Assembly (NCBI GenBank): GCA_030039695.1
Contig: JASHVB010000274.1
Location: 1-8,813 of the forward strand
Length of the DNA stretch: 8,813 bases
Direction: 5' to 3'
DNA from: Acetobacteraceae bacterium
GTDB lineage: Bacteria > Pseudomonadota > Alphaproteobacteria > Acetobacterales > Acetobacteraceae
Each line of letters begins with the position of its first letter. Position 1 is the stretch's first letter. Of this stretch, positions 1-6,845 are shown piece after piece. A program made the position numbers and the translations under genes. Below the pieces are notes generated by a model. The model was not told the DNA's origin. It made no database searches and worked only from the letters and a program-made list of their open reading frames with translations.

Positions 1-2
1 TG

Positions 3-158
3 GTCGCGTGGCTGTCAAGCAAAGGCGGCCTGGTCCGGCTGCGCCCCGACCACAAATTGGCGATCACGCGCGAGATGGACGTAGCCACGCGCCTGCGTTT
101 TGCGAGCGACACGCTGAATGCGCTGGTGGGGATCGTCGGCCAGGCGAAGGCGGCGTAG
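3..158 (+). CDS. mfd: C-terminal end of transcription-repair coupling factor Mfd (partial)
   Basis: The reading frame is open from the left edge to a TAG at 156-158, giving the last 51 residues of a protein whose start lies outside the window. The visible tail contains GGLVRLRPDHKLAITREMD followed by an amphipathic helix rich in Leu and Ala. This resembles the end of the C-terminal D7 domain of alphaproteobacterial Mfd, where a 'GG-V-K-LRPD-KL-V-RE' strand is followed by a last helix. Mfd is a SF2 ATPase that removes RNA polymerase stalled at DNA lesions and recruits UvrA in transcription-coupled repair. None of its helicase motifs are in view, so the call rests on tail similarity recalled from the family. 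An overlapping longer open frame (8-574) is Arg/Pro-rich low-complexity sequence and looks like a shadow. Confidence 0.68.
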   Translation, partial: VAWLSSKGGLVRLRPDHKLAITREMDVATRLRFASDTLNALVGIVGQAKAA

Positions 159-579
159 GGGTCACCACCACTCCCGGTTCGCGGGAATGGTCGGGACGCG
201 ACGGATCGAGGGTGCGGGACCAGCGCGCCAGTCCCAACCCGATCTTACCAGTCCCAACCCAATCTTATCGGATGCGCCACACCCAGCGCCGGTCGGGGAT
301 TTCGATCGCGACTCTCAACGGAAGGCGGCCCGGGCAGGACCGCAGTGTCGCGACGGTGGATTGGCAGACCCTGCTGCGCGGGACAGTTCGCGATGACGTC
401 GCCACGGCGCCCGAGGATCAATCCGACACTCGAGCGGGGTGCATCATTTGCCTGGAAATCCGTATCGCCCGACTGTTATCTCGAGCGGCATGCACACCTG
501 TTGGACACTCGCGCGACATCGTCGGCACCGCCTCTTGGCATTGCTCGCGATCCCGGCGGGCGGTCGGTGCGTAGCGCCG
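159..579. other. Gene-free stretch between mfd and the DUF1501 gene
   Basis: These 421 bases lie between a plus-strand gene end and a minus-strand gene end, so the two genes converge here. Open frames cross the region, but their translations are Arg/Pro/His-rich without any recognisable domain, as expected of random frames in GC-rich DNA. I see no tRNA cloverleaf, no IS ends and no strong U-tailed terminator. A weak 5-bp hairpin (TCCCG at 172-176 with CGGGA at 182-186) sits 14 bases after the mfd stop, and a short tandem repeat lies at 228-267. Confidence 0.6.
228..267. repeat. Two-copy 20-bp tandem repeat
   Basis: The unit CCAGTCCCAACCCGATCTTA (228-247) is directly followed by a second copy (248-267) that differs only by A instead of G at the 14th base. 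The copies abut with no spacer. The repeat lies inside the gene-free stretch between two convergent gene ends. It is probably a replication-slippage duplication; I recognise no known repeat family in it. Confidence 0.85.
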
Positions 580-1773
580 TTACGCCCGCACCAGCCCCCG
601 CATCGGCGCTGCCGAATCACTCCCAGGGAACACCGAGCCCAGCGCTGATTCCTGCAATCCCAGATGGTTGGTCAGCAACCCCTTCGCGACCGACCTGACA
701 TCGGTAGTTGGTGCAAGGTCCCGGTTCTGGAACAATTGTCCAGCGCCCAGCCCCGGCCATTGTCCCGCCACCCGTCCGCCTGCCACTGCACCCCCGAGGA
801 CGAACGCGACAGACGCCGTTCCATGGTCCGTGCCCTTCGTGCCGTTAACCCGCGCGGTGCGGCCGAACTCAGTGATTAAAAGCACGACCGTTTGCTTCCA
901 CGCCGGGCCAAGCCCTTCTTTCAGTTCCTGCATCCCGCCATCGAGCTGCTTCAGCACGTTGTTCAGCCGTGGCGTTTGCGCAACGTGGGTGTCCCAACCG
1001 TAGATCTCCAACGCGGCGATACGCGGTCCCCCCGGCGCGCGCAGCAGTTCGCCGGCCGCCCGCGCCAATGCCGGAAACGCGGAGCGCTTGCGCGGATCGG
1101 GATCCTGCGCGCCGGCCATGACGGACTCGGAGAAGCCGCGGGCCCGCAGGCCTTCGGCGATCGCTGGGCCGGTGATATGATCGGGCTGGTTCAGCGCGGC
1201 GATCTGCTGATACAGCGAGGCGGGCGGTTCGAAATTGCCGTGCGGCGCCCAGCTGCCGACCATCGCCGGCCCGCGCAACAGCAACGGTACCGCGACGCCG
1301 ACCGCCAGTGCGTCGCCCTCCGGCCGGTTGGCTGGCGTGCGAGGCATAATTGCGACGGCGCGGTTCAGCCAGCCGCTCGTCAGGCGGTGATCGGCCCCGC
1401 TCTCCATGTAATCCTGGGCCTCGAAATGGCTGCGCACGCGGTAGGGACCGGCGACGGCATGCACCGCCAGCGCCTCGCCGGCCTGGTACATGTGGTACAC
1501 GTTGGCGAGCGACGGATGCATGCCGAAGAAACCGCCCAGATCGAGCAACCCGTCAGACTGGCCGGGTGCGGGCGGCACCAGTTCGCCCCGCAGGTCCATC
1601 AGGGCGCGGTCGCCGTAGGGAACGACAGCCGACATGCCATCGAGAGCGCCGCGCAGCAGCGTGACGACGAAGCGACGTTCGGTGGGCGCATCGGCGAGGG
1701 CTAGCGACACGCGCCCGACGGTGAAAGCAGTTGACAGGCCGAGCAGGGCGGAACGGCGGCTGAGGTTCGGCAT
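580..1773 (-). CDS. DUF1501 family protein with Tat signal peptide
   Basis: This 397-residue protein belongs to the DUF1501 family, distantly related to the alkaline phosphatase/sulfatase fold. Its biochemical role is not established. The N-terminus carries a twin-arginine signal: SRRSALLGL (residues 5-13), a hydrophobic stretch, and A-x-A sites at 25-29 (ALADA), predicting folded export to the periplasm. Family hallmarks follow in order: an LRGALDGM strand (40-47), VPYGD (51-55), SHFEAQDYMESG (115-126), GWDTH (259-263), TEFGRT (301-306) and NGTKGTDHG (310-318), then GG-rich loops. The Asp, His and Glu residues of these motifs are candidate metal ligands by analogy with the superfamily. The length is normal and the frame is intact. 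The ATG lies 3 bp after the stop of the upstream DUF1800 gene, with an AGAGG Shine-Dalgarno inside that gene's end, so translation is probably coupled. I am confident of the family but not of the function. Confidence 0.9.
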   Translation of the reverse strand: MPNLSRRSALLGLSTAFTVGRVSLALADAPTERRFVVTLLRGALDGMSAVVPYGDRALMDLRGELVPPAPGQSDGLLDLGGFFGMHPSLANVYHMYQAGEALAVHAVAGPYRVRSHFEAQDYMESGADHRLTSGWLNRAVAIMPRTPANRPEGDALAVGVAVPLLLRGPAMVGSWAPHGNFEPPASLYQQIAALNQPDHITGPAIAEGLRARGFSESVMAGAQDPDPRKRSAFPALARAAGELLRAPGGPRIAALEIYGWDTHVAQTPRLNNVLKQLDGGMQELKEGLGPAWKQTVVLLITEFGRTARVNGTKGTDHGTASVAFVLGGAVAGGRVAGQWPGLGAGQLFQNRDLAPTTDVRSVAKGLLTNHLGLQESALGSVFPGSDSAAPMRGLVRA

Positions 1774-1776
1774 GGG

Positions 1777-3063
1777 TCAGCGCCTCTGGAATTCGGGGGA
1801 GGCCAGCAACAACGTCAGAGCGTCGCGGCGGGAGCCGGCATGCGTGACCGCAGTCCACGTCGCGGGACGCAGCAGCGGACCGAGATTGGCGGCTGCCATT
1901 GTGCCCGGATCGCGCTGGCCGACGCGGCCCGCGACACCATAGGCCCAGTCGATACGGCGCATCATCTCTTCCGGCCCAGCCCAATTGGCGGCGCGGTCTG
2001 GCCAGCCGTCGGGCTGCGGCGCGTTCCAGAGCGGCTGACCAAGGCCGGCCAGCATGCCCATCACATTGATATCCTCCGACGCGTCCGGCAGCGGACTGAG
2101 CATACGAAGCCCGGCGATCGCGTAGTCCTGCGGCTGGCGCAGCTTGGTGCCTGGCTGCCACGCGGCGTCCAGCCGGACAAGCGATGCAGCGGCCGCGCCA
2201 AGGTTCCCGTCAGTGTCGCGCAGCACCGCCTCGATCGGCCGCACATTGGCGGGTGAGGGGGTGTCGGCAACAAAGTACTGAACCAACTTCCTCGCCACGA
2301 AGCGATGGGTCGCAGGATGGTTGGCGAGGAAGCGAAGTGCCTCGATGCCTCCCGCTTCGCCTGGAGGAAATTGCTGACCCATCAAAGCAATCGGCCCGGG
2401 TTCATGAGCGACGCGGCGGAACATGAAGCCGGGCGGGTCCGCGCGGAGGTTGACCGACCAGCCAGTGAGGATCCTGGCGAAATTGGTGACGTCCGCCTGC
2501 GTATAACCCGAGGCCGGGCTTACGGTGTGCAGTTCCAGGCATTCGCGGGCGAGATTCTCATTGAGGCCGCGATGCGTGCGCCGGCCGGCGGGGCTGTCGG
2601 GGCCGATCGAGCCGGCATTGTTCAGATAAATCAACATGGCCGGGTGGTGCATGACCGCCATCAGCATGTCCTCGAGGCGGCTGGTGACATGCGGTCGGAT
2701 CGCCTCGGCAACAAAAGCGCCGCACAGGGCGGCCACGCCGCCGCGGACCGAGACGGTGAAATGATTGGTCCAGAACCACACCAGCCGCTCGCGGAACGGC
2801 GCTGGCGTAGTCAGCGCGGCATCCAGCGCGGCGCGCGCGTCCTCGCGGTAGATGACCGGGGAGCGGCGTTCGCCGGGCGGCGGCTTGTTTTGCCGGTCGA
2901 ACCGCAACGCCTCGAGGGCGCGTTCAGTCGTTGCGGCCGGTTCGGTCGGGTCGGGGTCGCGAAGCTGATCCTGCAGCCAGATTGCCGGATCGGCCGGGAG
3001 TGGCTCCTCGCCCCGACGGCCCAACCCGAAGCGGATCAATGCCTGAGCAGTACGTAGGTCCAT
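1777..3063 (-). CDS. DUF1800 family protein
   Basis: This 428-residue protein is a member of the DUF1800 family, which very commonly sits directly upstream of a DUF1501 gene and whose function is unknown. Hallmarks, numbered from the chosen start: an N-terminal IRFGLGRRGEE segment (10-20), RERLVWFWTNHFTVS (91-105), HPAMLIYLNN (140-149), GLNENLARECLELHT (166-180), YTQADVTNFARILTGW (187-202), then the LANHPATHRFVARKLVQYFV helix and a C-terminal GQPLWNAPQPDGWPD segment. The open frame extends upstream to a TTG at 3159, but the extra 32 residues are Arg-rich and outside the family, so the only ATG, at 3061-3063, is preferred. No clear Shine-Dalgarno precedes it. No signal peptide or membrane helix is visible with either start, unlike its Tat-exported partner. 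It is the first gene of a two-gene operon with DUF1501 (3-bp gap). Confidence 0.9.
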   Translation of the reverse strand: MDLRTAQALIRFGLGRRGEEPLPADPAIWLQDQLRDPDPTEPAATTERALEALRFDRQNKPPPGERRSPVIYREDARAALDAALTTPAPFRERLVWFWTNHFTVSVRGGVAALCGAFVAEAIRPHVTSRLEDMLMAVMHHPAMLIYLNNAGSIGPDSPAGRRTHRGLNENLARECLELHTVSPASGYTQADVTNFARILTGWSVNLRADPPGFMFRRVAHEPGPIALMGQQFPPGEAGGIEALRFLANHPATHRFVARKLVQYFVADTPSPANVRPIEAVLRDTDGNLGAAAASLVRLDAAWQPGTKLRQPQDYAIAGLRMLSPLPDASEDINVMGMLAGLGQPLWNAPQPDGWPDRAANWAGPEEMMRRIDWAYGVAGRVGQRDPGTMAAANLGPLLRPATWTAVTHAGSRRDALTLLLASPEFQRR

Positions 3064-3253
3064 GACGCGCAGAATACGCCTGCGACGCGTCTCGGATGGT
3101 GACAAACAGTGAGCGGCGCGGGGACTTAGGAGCCTGCGTTGTCCTTTTCGCACTTGCAAAACGGCGTGCGGTAACGCATCTCACGGCCGAGTTAGGGGCC
3201 GGCCATCGATGTGCCGGGCATGAGGACGCGGGCGCGCCGGGCTGACCACCCGG

Positions 3254-3293
3254 GATCCGAAAAGGATCATGCGCCCCGTTGACGTATGGAGGG
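3254..3293 (+). promoter_or_regulatory. EF-G leader: small hairpin and start-deciding Shine-Dalgarno
   Basis: A perfect 5-bp hairpin, GATCC (3254-3258), loop GAAAA, GGATC (3264-3268), lies in the EF-G leader. Further down, GGAGGG at 3288-3293 is a near-ideal Shine-Dalgarno placed 4 bases before a TTG at 3298. The ATG at 3286 overlaps this Shine-Dalgarno and has no good ribosome site of its own, so the purine block argues for initiation at the TTG. Bases 3064-3253 separate two divergent genes and must hold their promoters, but I found no convincing -35/-10 pair there. Confidence 0.5.
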
Positions 3294-3297
3294 TTCC

Positions 3298-5385
3298 TTG
3301 GCTGGCACGCCGCTCGACCGGATTCGCAACATTGGCATCACCGCGCATATCGACGCGGGGAAGACCACCACGACCGAGCGCATTCTGTATTACACCGGAA
3401 TGTCACACAAGATCGGCGAGGTGCACGATGGCAACACCACGACCGACTACATGGAGCAGGAGCGCGAGCGCGGGATAACCATCACGTCCGCGGCAGTGAC
3501 CTGCGAGTGGAAGGACCATCGGATCAATATCATCGACACGCCCGGGCACATCGATTTCAACATCGAGGTGAACCGCAGCCTGCGCGTGCTGGATGGCGCG
3601 ATCTTCATCATCGAGGGCGTCGCCGGCGTGCAGCCGCAGTCGGAGACCAACTGGCGCCTGGCTGATCGCTACAACGTTCCGCGCATCATCTTCATCAACA
3701 AGCTAGACCGTACCGGCGCGGATTACTTCCGCGCCCTGGGCACGCTGAAGGACAAGCTGGATATTGTCGCGCTGCCGCTGCAGCTTCCCATCGGGATCGA
3801 GGATAAGTTTCAAGGCGTGGTGGATCTGGTGGAAATGCACGCGCTGATCTGGGAGGGGACCGAACTCGGCGCGAAATTCCATGTCGAGCCGATCCCGGCG
3901 GATCTGCAGGAGCAAGCGAAAGAATATCGCCAGAACCTGCTGGACACAGCTCTGTCGGTCGATGACGCGGCAATGGAGGAGTATTTCGATCAGGGCGACG
4001 TTTCGGTGGAGACACTGAAGCGCTGCATCAAGGCCGGCACGATTTCCGGTGCATTCCGCCCGGTGCTGTGCGGCACCGCGTTCAAGAACAAGGGCGTGCA
4101 GCCTTTGCTCGATGCCGTGCTTGATTATCTGCCGTCGCCGGTCGATGTGCCCGGCATTGCGGTCGCACTGGAGGAAGGCGAGGATGAGGCTGACCATCCC
4201 GACCGCCGGCGTATCAAGGCCGATCCGAATGCGCCGTTCGCAGGTCTCGCGTTCAAGATCATCAACGACAAATACGGCACGCTGACTTTCGTGCGCGTCT
4301 ACGCCGGCACGCTGAAGTCGGGCGATATGGTCATGAACACGACCAAGGAGCATCGCGAGCGTATCGGCCGCATGTTCCAGATGCACGCCGACAAGCGGGC
4401 CGAGATCAAGGAAGTGCACGCCGGCGACATTGCCGCCTTTGTCGGGCTGAAGGACACCGGCACAGGCGATACGCTGGCGTCGCCTCAGGACCCGGTGGTG
4501 CTGGAGCGGATGGCATTCCCGGTGCCGGTGATTGATATCTCGGTCGAGCCGCGCACCAAGGAGTCGGTCGAGAAGATGTCGCTCGGCCTGCAGAAGCTGG
4601 CGGGTGAGGATCCGTCACTGCGGCTGCGCACTGACCAGGAGACCGGGCAGACCATTCTGTCCGGTATGGGCGAATTGCACCTGGAGATCATCATCGATCG
4701 CCTGAAGCGCGAGTACGGCGTGGAGGCCAACATCGGCGCACCACAGGTTGCCTATCGCGAGACCATCACGCGGCCGCATACCGAGACCTACACGCACAAG
4801 AAGCAGACCGGCGGCTCGGGCCAGTACGCCGAGGTGAAGATCCTGTTCGAGCCTCTGGCGCGAAACGGTGGTGTGGAGTTCGAAAACGCGGTGGTCGGCG
4901 GCACGGTGCCGAAGGAGTACATCCCAGCGGTGGAAAAGGGCCTGAGGAACCAGGCTGAGACCGGCGTCCTGGCCGGCTTCCCGACGGTGGACTTCAAGGC
5001 GACGCTCACGGACGGCAGGTACCACGACGTGGATTCCTCCGCGCTGGCGTTCGAAATCGCCGCCAAGGCGTGCTTCCGCGACGGGATGAAGAAGGCGTCG
5101 CCGATCATCCTGGAGCCGATTATGGACGTCGAAGTGACCACGCCGCAGGACCATGTCGGCGACGTGGTGGGCGACCTGAACCGCCGGCGGGGCATGATCC
5201 AGAACCAGGAAAGCTCGGGCTCCACGGTCATAGTGCGAGCCCATGTTCCCCTGAAAGAAATGTTCGGCTACATTTCCGATCTGCGGAGCATGACCAAGGG
5301 ACGCGCCTCGTTCACCATGCAGTTCCACCACTACGATCCCGTGCCGCGGAACATCGCTGACGAGATCATGGCGAAGAGCGCATGA
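3298..5385 (+). CDS. fusA: Elongation factor G, probable paralogue outside the str operon
   Basis: A complete EF-G, the GTPase that moves tRNAs and mRNA through the ribosome and, with RRF, splits it. Numbered from the TTG start (695 residues): G1 AHIDAGKT (16-23), G2 in RGITIT (58-63), G3 DTPGH (80-84, with the catalytic His), G4 NKLD (134-137) and G5 near GTAFKN; then domain II, domain III (GMGELHLEI), domain IV with [10 protein letters not shown] and tip loop YHDVDSS, and domain V ending [14 protein letters not shown]. The TTG is preferred because GGAGGG lies 4 bases upstream and the product then begins M-A-G-T-P-L-D-R, like normal EF-G N-termini; an ATG at 3286 would add four residues. The backbone resembles alphaproteobacterial EF-G, but G-domain positions differ from the usual form as I recall it (DFNIEVNRS for [18 protein letters not shown] for SETVWRQA). 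No rpsL, rpsG or tuf adjoins it, so a second copy is likely, not proven. Confidence 0.93.
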   Translation: MAGTPLDRIRNIGITAHIDAGKTTTTERILYYTGMSHKIGEVHDGNTTTDYMEQERERGITITSAAVTCEWKDHRINIIDTPGHIDFNIEVNRSLRVLDGAIFIIEGVAGVQPQSETNWRLADRYNVPRIIFINKLDRTGADYFRALGTLKDKLDIVALPLQLPIGIEDKFQGVVDLVEMHALIWEGTELGAKFHVEPIPADLQEQAKEYRQNLLDTALSVDDAAMEEYFDQGDVSVETLKRCIKAGTISGAFRPVLCGTAFKNKGVQPLLDAVLDYLPSPVDVPGIAVALEEGEDEADHPDRRRIKADPNAPFAGLAFKIINDKYGTLTFVRVYAGTLKSGDMVMNTTKEHRERIGRMFQMHADKRAEIKEVHAGDIAAFVGLKDTGTGDTLASPQDPVVLERMAFPVPVIDISVEPRTKESVEKMSLGLQKLAGEDPSLRLRTDQETGQTILSGMGELHLEIIIDRLKREYGVEANIGAPQVAYRETITRPHTETYTHKKQTGGSGQYAEVKILFEPLARNGGVEFENAVVGGTVPKEYIPAVEKGLRNQAETGVLAGFPTVDFKATLTDGRYHDVDSSALAFEIAAKACFRDGMKKASPIILEPIMDVEVTTPQDHVGDVVGDLNRRRGMIQNQESSGSTVIVRAHVPLKEMFGYISDLRSMTKGRASFTMQFHHYDPVPRNIADEIMAKSA

Positions 5386-5415
5386 GGCTGCGGCAGTTCG
5401 GCTCATGGCTGACAC

Positions 5416-5434
5416 GGCCGAGCTCGGCTCGGCC
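5416..5434 (+). terminator. GC-rich hairpin after EF-G, candidate terminator
   Basis: GGCCGAG (5416-5422) and CTCGGCC (5428-5434) form a perfect 7-bp stem with a 5-base loop, 30 bases after the EF-G stop. There is no run of T after it, so it is not a classical intrinsic terminator. In GC-rich bacteria such stems can still end or stabilise transcripts. It is best read as a transcript-end hairpin. Confidence 0.42.
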
Positions 5435-5438
5435 ATCT

Positions 5439-5473
5439 GCGCACTCGCCGGTGCGTGGCGCCTCGGAGTGCGC
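5439..5473 (+). terminator. Second hairpin downstream of EF-G
   Basis: GCGCACTC (5439-5446) pairs perfectly with GAGTGCGC (5466-5473), giving an 8-bp stem around a 19-base GC-rich loop that can fold further. It begins 4 bases after the preceding hairpin, so the two may act as a tandem transcript end. No T run follows. It could instead lie in the leader of the small gene starting near 5493. Confidence 0.28.
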
Positions 5474-5492
5474 CTGATGGGGCCGGTTTAGC

Positions 5493-5810
5493 GTGCAGCC
5501 CCGCCTCCGGTGGATGCGGGGCCGGCGTGAGGAGGGTGTCGGGGTTCCCCGCACCCTGGAATGGATTGGATGCGACGACGCGGGCGAGGCCATCGCCCGC
5601 GTCGTCCGCATTCAGGGACCTTTGCGCGCTGGTTGGCGATGCTTTGCCGCAGTGGCGCGGGATGAAGAGGCAAAGGTGGTGGAGCTGCGTCCCGGCGAAC
5701 CGCCGGACGGCGCGGGCTGGTTGGCCTGCGTCGGCGGCAAGGTGGTCGGGCGTGGGACCGTGCCGCTCGAGGCGGTGCGCGCCGTTGAGGCGGCGCTGGG
5801 CGGGGACTGA
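5493..5810 (+). CDS. Small hypothetical protein between EF-G and pirin
   Basis: A 105-residue open frame (GTG start) that I do not recognise. The first 20 residues are Arg-rich and may not be translated; an in-frame ATG at 5514 would give 98 residues. Neither start has a convincing Shine-Dalgarno. From about residue 20 the translation looks like a real globular protein: RTLEWIGCDDAGEAIARVV, a Trp/Cys segment (GWRCFAAVA), an acidic-basic stretch and GWLACVGGKVVGRGTVPL, ending in a helix that leads to ALGGD. Third codon positions are strongly G/C, as in its neighbours, and the overlapping minus-strand frame (5488-5829) is Pro/Arg-rich and looks like its shadow. No signal peptide or membrane helix is seen. 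It is soluble, cytoplasmic and of unknown function; presence of the gene is likely but the start is uncertain. Confidence 0.55.
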   Translation: MQPRLRWMRGRREEGVGVPRTLEWIGCDDAGEAIARVVRIQGPLRAGWRCFAAVARDEEAKVVELRPGEPPDGAGWLACVGGKVVGRGTVPLEAVRAVEAALGGD

Positions 5811-5831
5811 TCGCCCGCCCGGTCAGCAATT

Positions 5832-5840
5832 TGCTACAAT
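5832..5840 (+). promoter_or_regulatory. Extended -10 promoter upstream of pirin
   Basis: TGCTACAAT at 5832-5840 matches the extended -10 form TGnTATAAT with one mismatch. No good -35 lies 17 bases upstream, which extended -10 promoters tolerate. Transcription would begin near 5846-5848, after the in-frame ATG at 5841, which supports the pirin start at 5874. The AT-rich patch stands out from the GC-rich surroundings. This is inferred from sequence pattern only. Confidence 0.35.
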
Positions 5841-5873
5841 ATGGAACCCGACAGTCAAACGCGGAGAGCTGCT

Positions 5874-6782
5874 ATGCCCTCGGACACCGTCGACACTGTC
5901 CTGATCCCTCGCACGCATGACATCGGTGGGTTTGAAGTGCGGCGCGCTCTGCCGACACAGGACCGCCGAATGGTCGGCCCATTCATCTTCTGGGATGAGA
6001 TGGGACCCGGCGAGTTTCTGGCGGGCAGCGGTCTGGATGTGCGGCCGCATCCGCACATCGGACTGGCCACCGTCACCTACTTGTTCGAGGGCGAGATCAT
6101 GCACCGCGACAGCCTGGGCAGCGTACAGCCGATCCGCCCCGGTGACGTAAACTGGATGACCGCGGGCAGCGGCATCGCCCATTCGGAGCGAACCGATGCA
6201 GCCCAGCGTACGCACAGCAACCGCCTGTTCGGCATCCAGTCATGGATCGCATTGCCACAGGCCCAGGAGGAGACGGCGCCGGTGTTTGCCCATCATCCCG
6301 CGGCGACTCTGCCGATGCTGCGCGACCGTGGCGCGTCGGTGCGGCTCATTGCCGGCGAGGCGTGGGGCGAGCGCTCGCCCGTCGCGGTGCTGTCGCCGAT
6401 GTTTTATGCCGACGTGGGTTTGGATACGAACGCCGTCGTGCCGCTGCCGCAGGAGCATGCGGAGCGCGCCGCCTATGTGGTGGAAGGCGCCATCGATGTA
6501 TCGGGCGAGCGCTTCGAGCGCGGCGGCATGCTGATTTTCCGGCCACGCGACGGTCTCGCGCTGCGGGCCGTGGACGGGCCGGCCCGCCTGTTGGTGCTGG
6601 GTGGCGCGCCTATGGACGGGCCGCGCCACTTGTTCTGGAACTTCGTCAGTTCTCGCCGCGAACGGATCGAGCAAGCCAAAGCCGATTGGAAGGCGGGGCG
6701 GTTCACCAAGGTTACACAGGATGCACAGGAGTTCATCCCACTGCCCGATGAGCGGATCAGCCTCCGCGCGGGATCAGGCTGA
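5874..6782 (+). CDS. Pirin family protein (bicupin)
   Basis: This 302-residue protein is a pirin, a two-domain cupin that binds one metal ion, usually iron, in its N-terminal domain. Some bacterial pirins act as quercetin 2,3-dioxygenases and others bind partner proteins, so the substrate here is unknown. The N-terminal cupin is complete: VGPFIFWDEMGPGEF (34-48), ligands His59 and His61 in RPHPHIG, LFEGEIMHRDSLGS (70-83), IRPGDVNWMTAGSGIAHSE (87-105) with ligands His103 and Glu105. All four expected metal ligands are present. The C-terminal cupin holds the VEGAIDVSGERFERGGM segment and ends in the usual HLFWNFVSSRRERIEQAKADW helix. The ATG at 5874 is chosen because GGAG (5863-5866) lies 7 bases upstream; the ATG at 5841 has no such site and may precede the transcript start. 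It is cytoplasmic. The VOC gene follows after 63 bp and is probably co-transcribed. Confidence 0.93.
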   Translation: MPSDTVDTVLIPRTHDIGGFEVRRALPTQDRRMVGPFIFWDEMGPGEFLAGSGLDVRPHPHIGLATVTYLFEGEIMHRDSLGSVQPIRPGDVNWMTAGSGIAHSERTDAAQRTHSNRLFGIQSWIALPQAQEETAPVFAHHPAATLPMLRDRGASVRLIAGEAWGERSPVAVLSPMFYADVGLDTNAVVPLPQEHAERAAYVVEGAIDVSGERFERGGMLIFRPRDGLALRAVDGPARLLVLGGAPMDGPRHLFWNFVSSRRERIEQAKADWKAGRFTKVTQDAQEFIPLPDERISLRAGSG

Positions 6783-6845
6783 GCCTTGCGCTTCCTCGCG
6801 CCACGACCTTCAATGGCGGCAAACCCCAGTCAGGGAGATACGACC

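Noticed and set aside
172..186. 5-bp hairpin after mfd as a terminator
   Set aside because: The stem is short, no T run follows, and stems of this size are common by chance at this GC content.
8..574. Long plus-strand open frame of 188 codons at the left end
   Set aside because: Its first part overlaps the mfd tail in another frame, and the translation is Arg/Pro/Gly-rich without a recognisable domain; it is typical of spurious frames in GC-rich DNA.
892..1704. 270-codon plus-strand frame opposite DUF1501
   Set aside because: It is antisense to a protein with clear family motifs and is rich in Arg, His, Gln and Ala, as expected of a complementary shadow.
3269..3478. ATG at 3269 with AAGGA just upstream, in a different frame from EF-G
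   Set aside because: The product overlaps the EF-G start out of frame, is Arg-rich and has no domain; the AAGGA is better explained as part of the leader hairpin.
4615..5436. 273-codon minus-strand frame opposite EF-G
   Set aside because: It is antisense to highly conserved EF-G coding sequence and has no family resemblance.
5405..5491. 28-codon ATG frame after EF-G as a small protein gene
   Set aside because: It has no Shine-Dalgarno and its sequence is fully accounted for by two overlapping hairpins; kept only as part of a finding on those hairpins.
5488..5829. 113-codon minus-strand frame opposite the small hypothetical gene
   Set aside because: It is an almost pure Pro/Arg/Ala sequence, whereas the plus-strand frame has balanced composition, so the plus strand was chosen.
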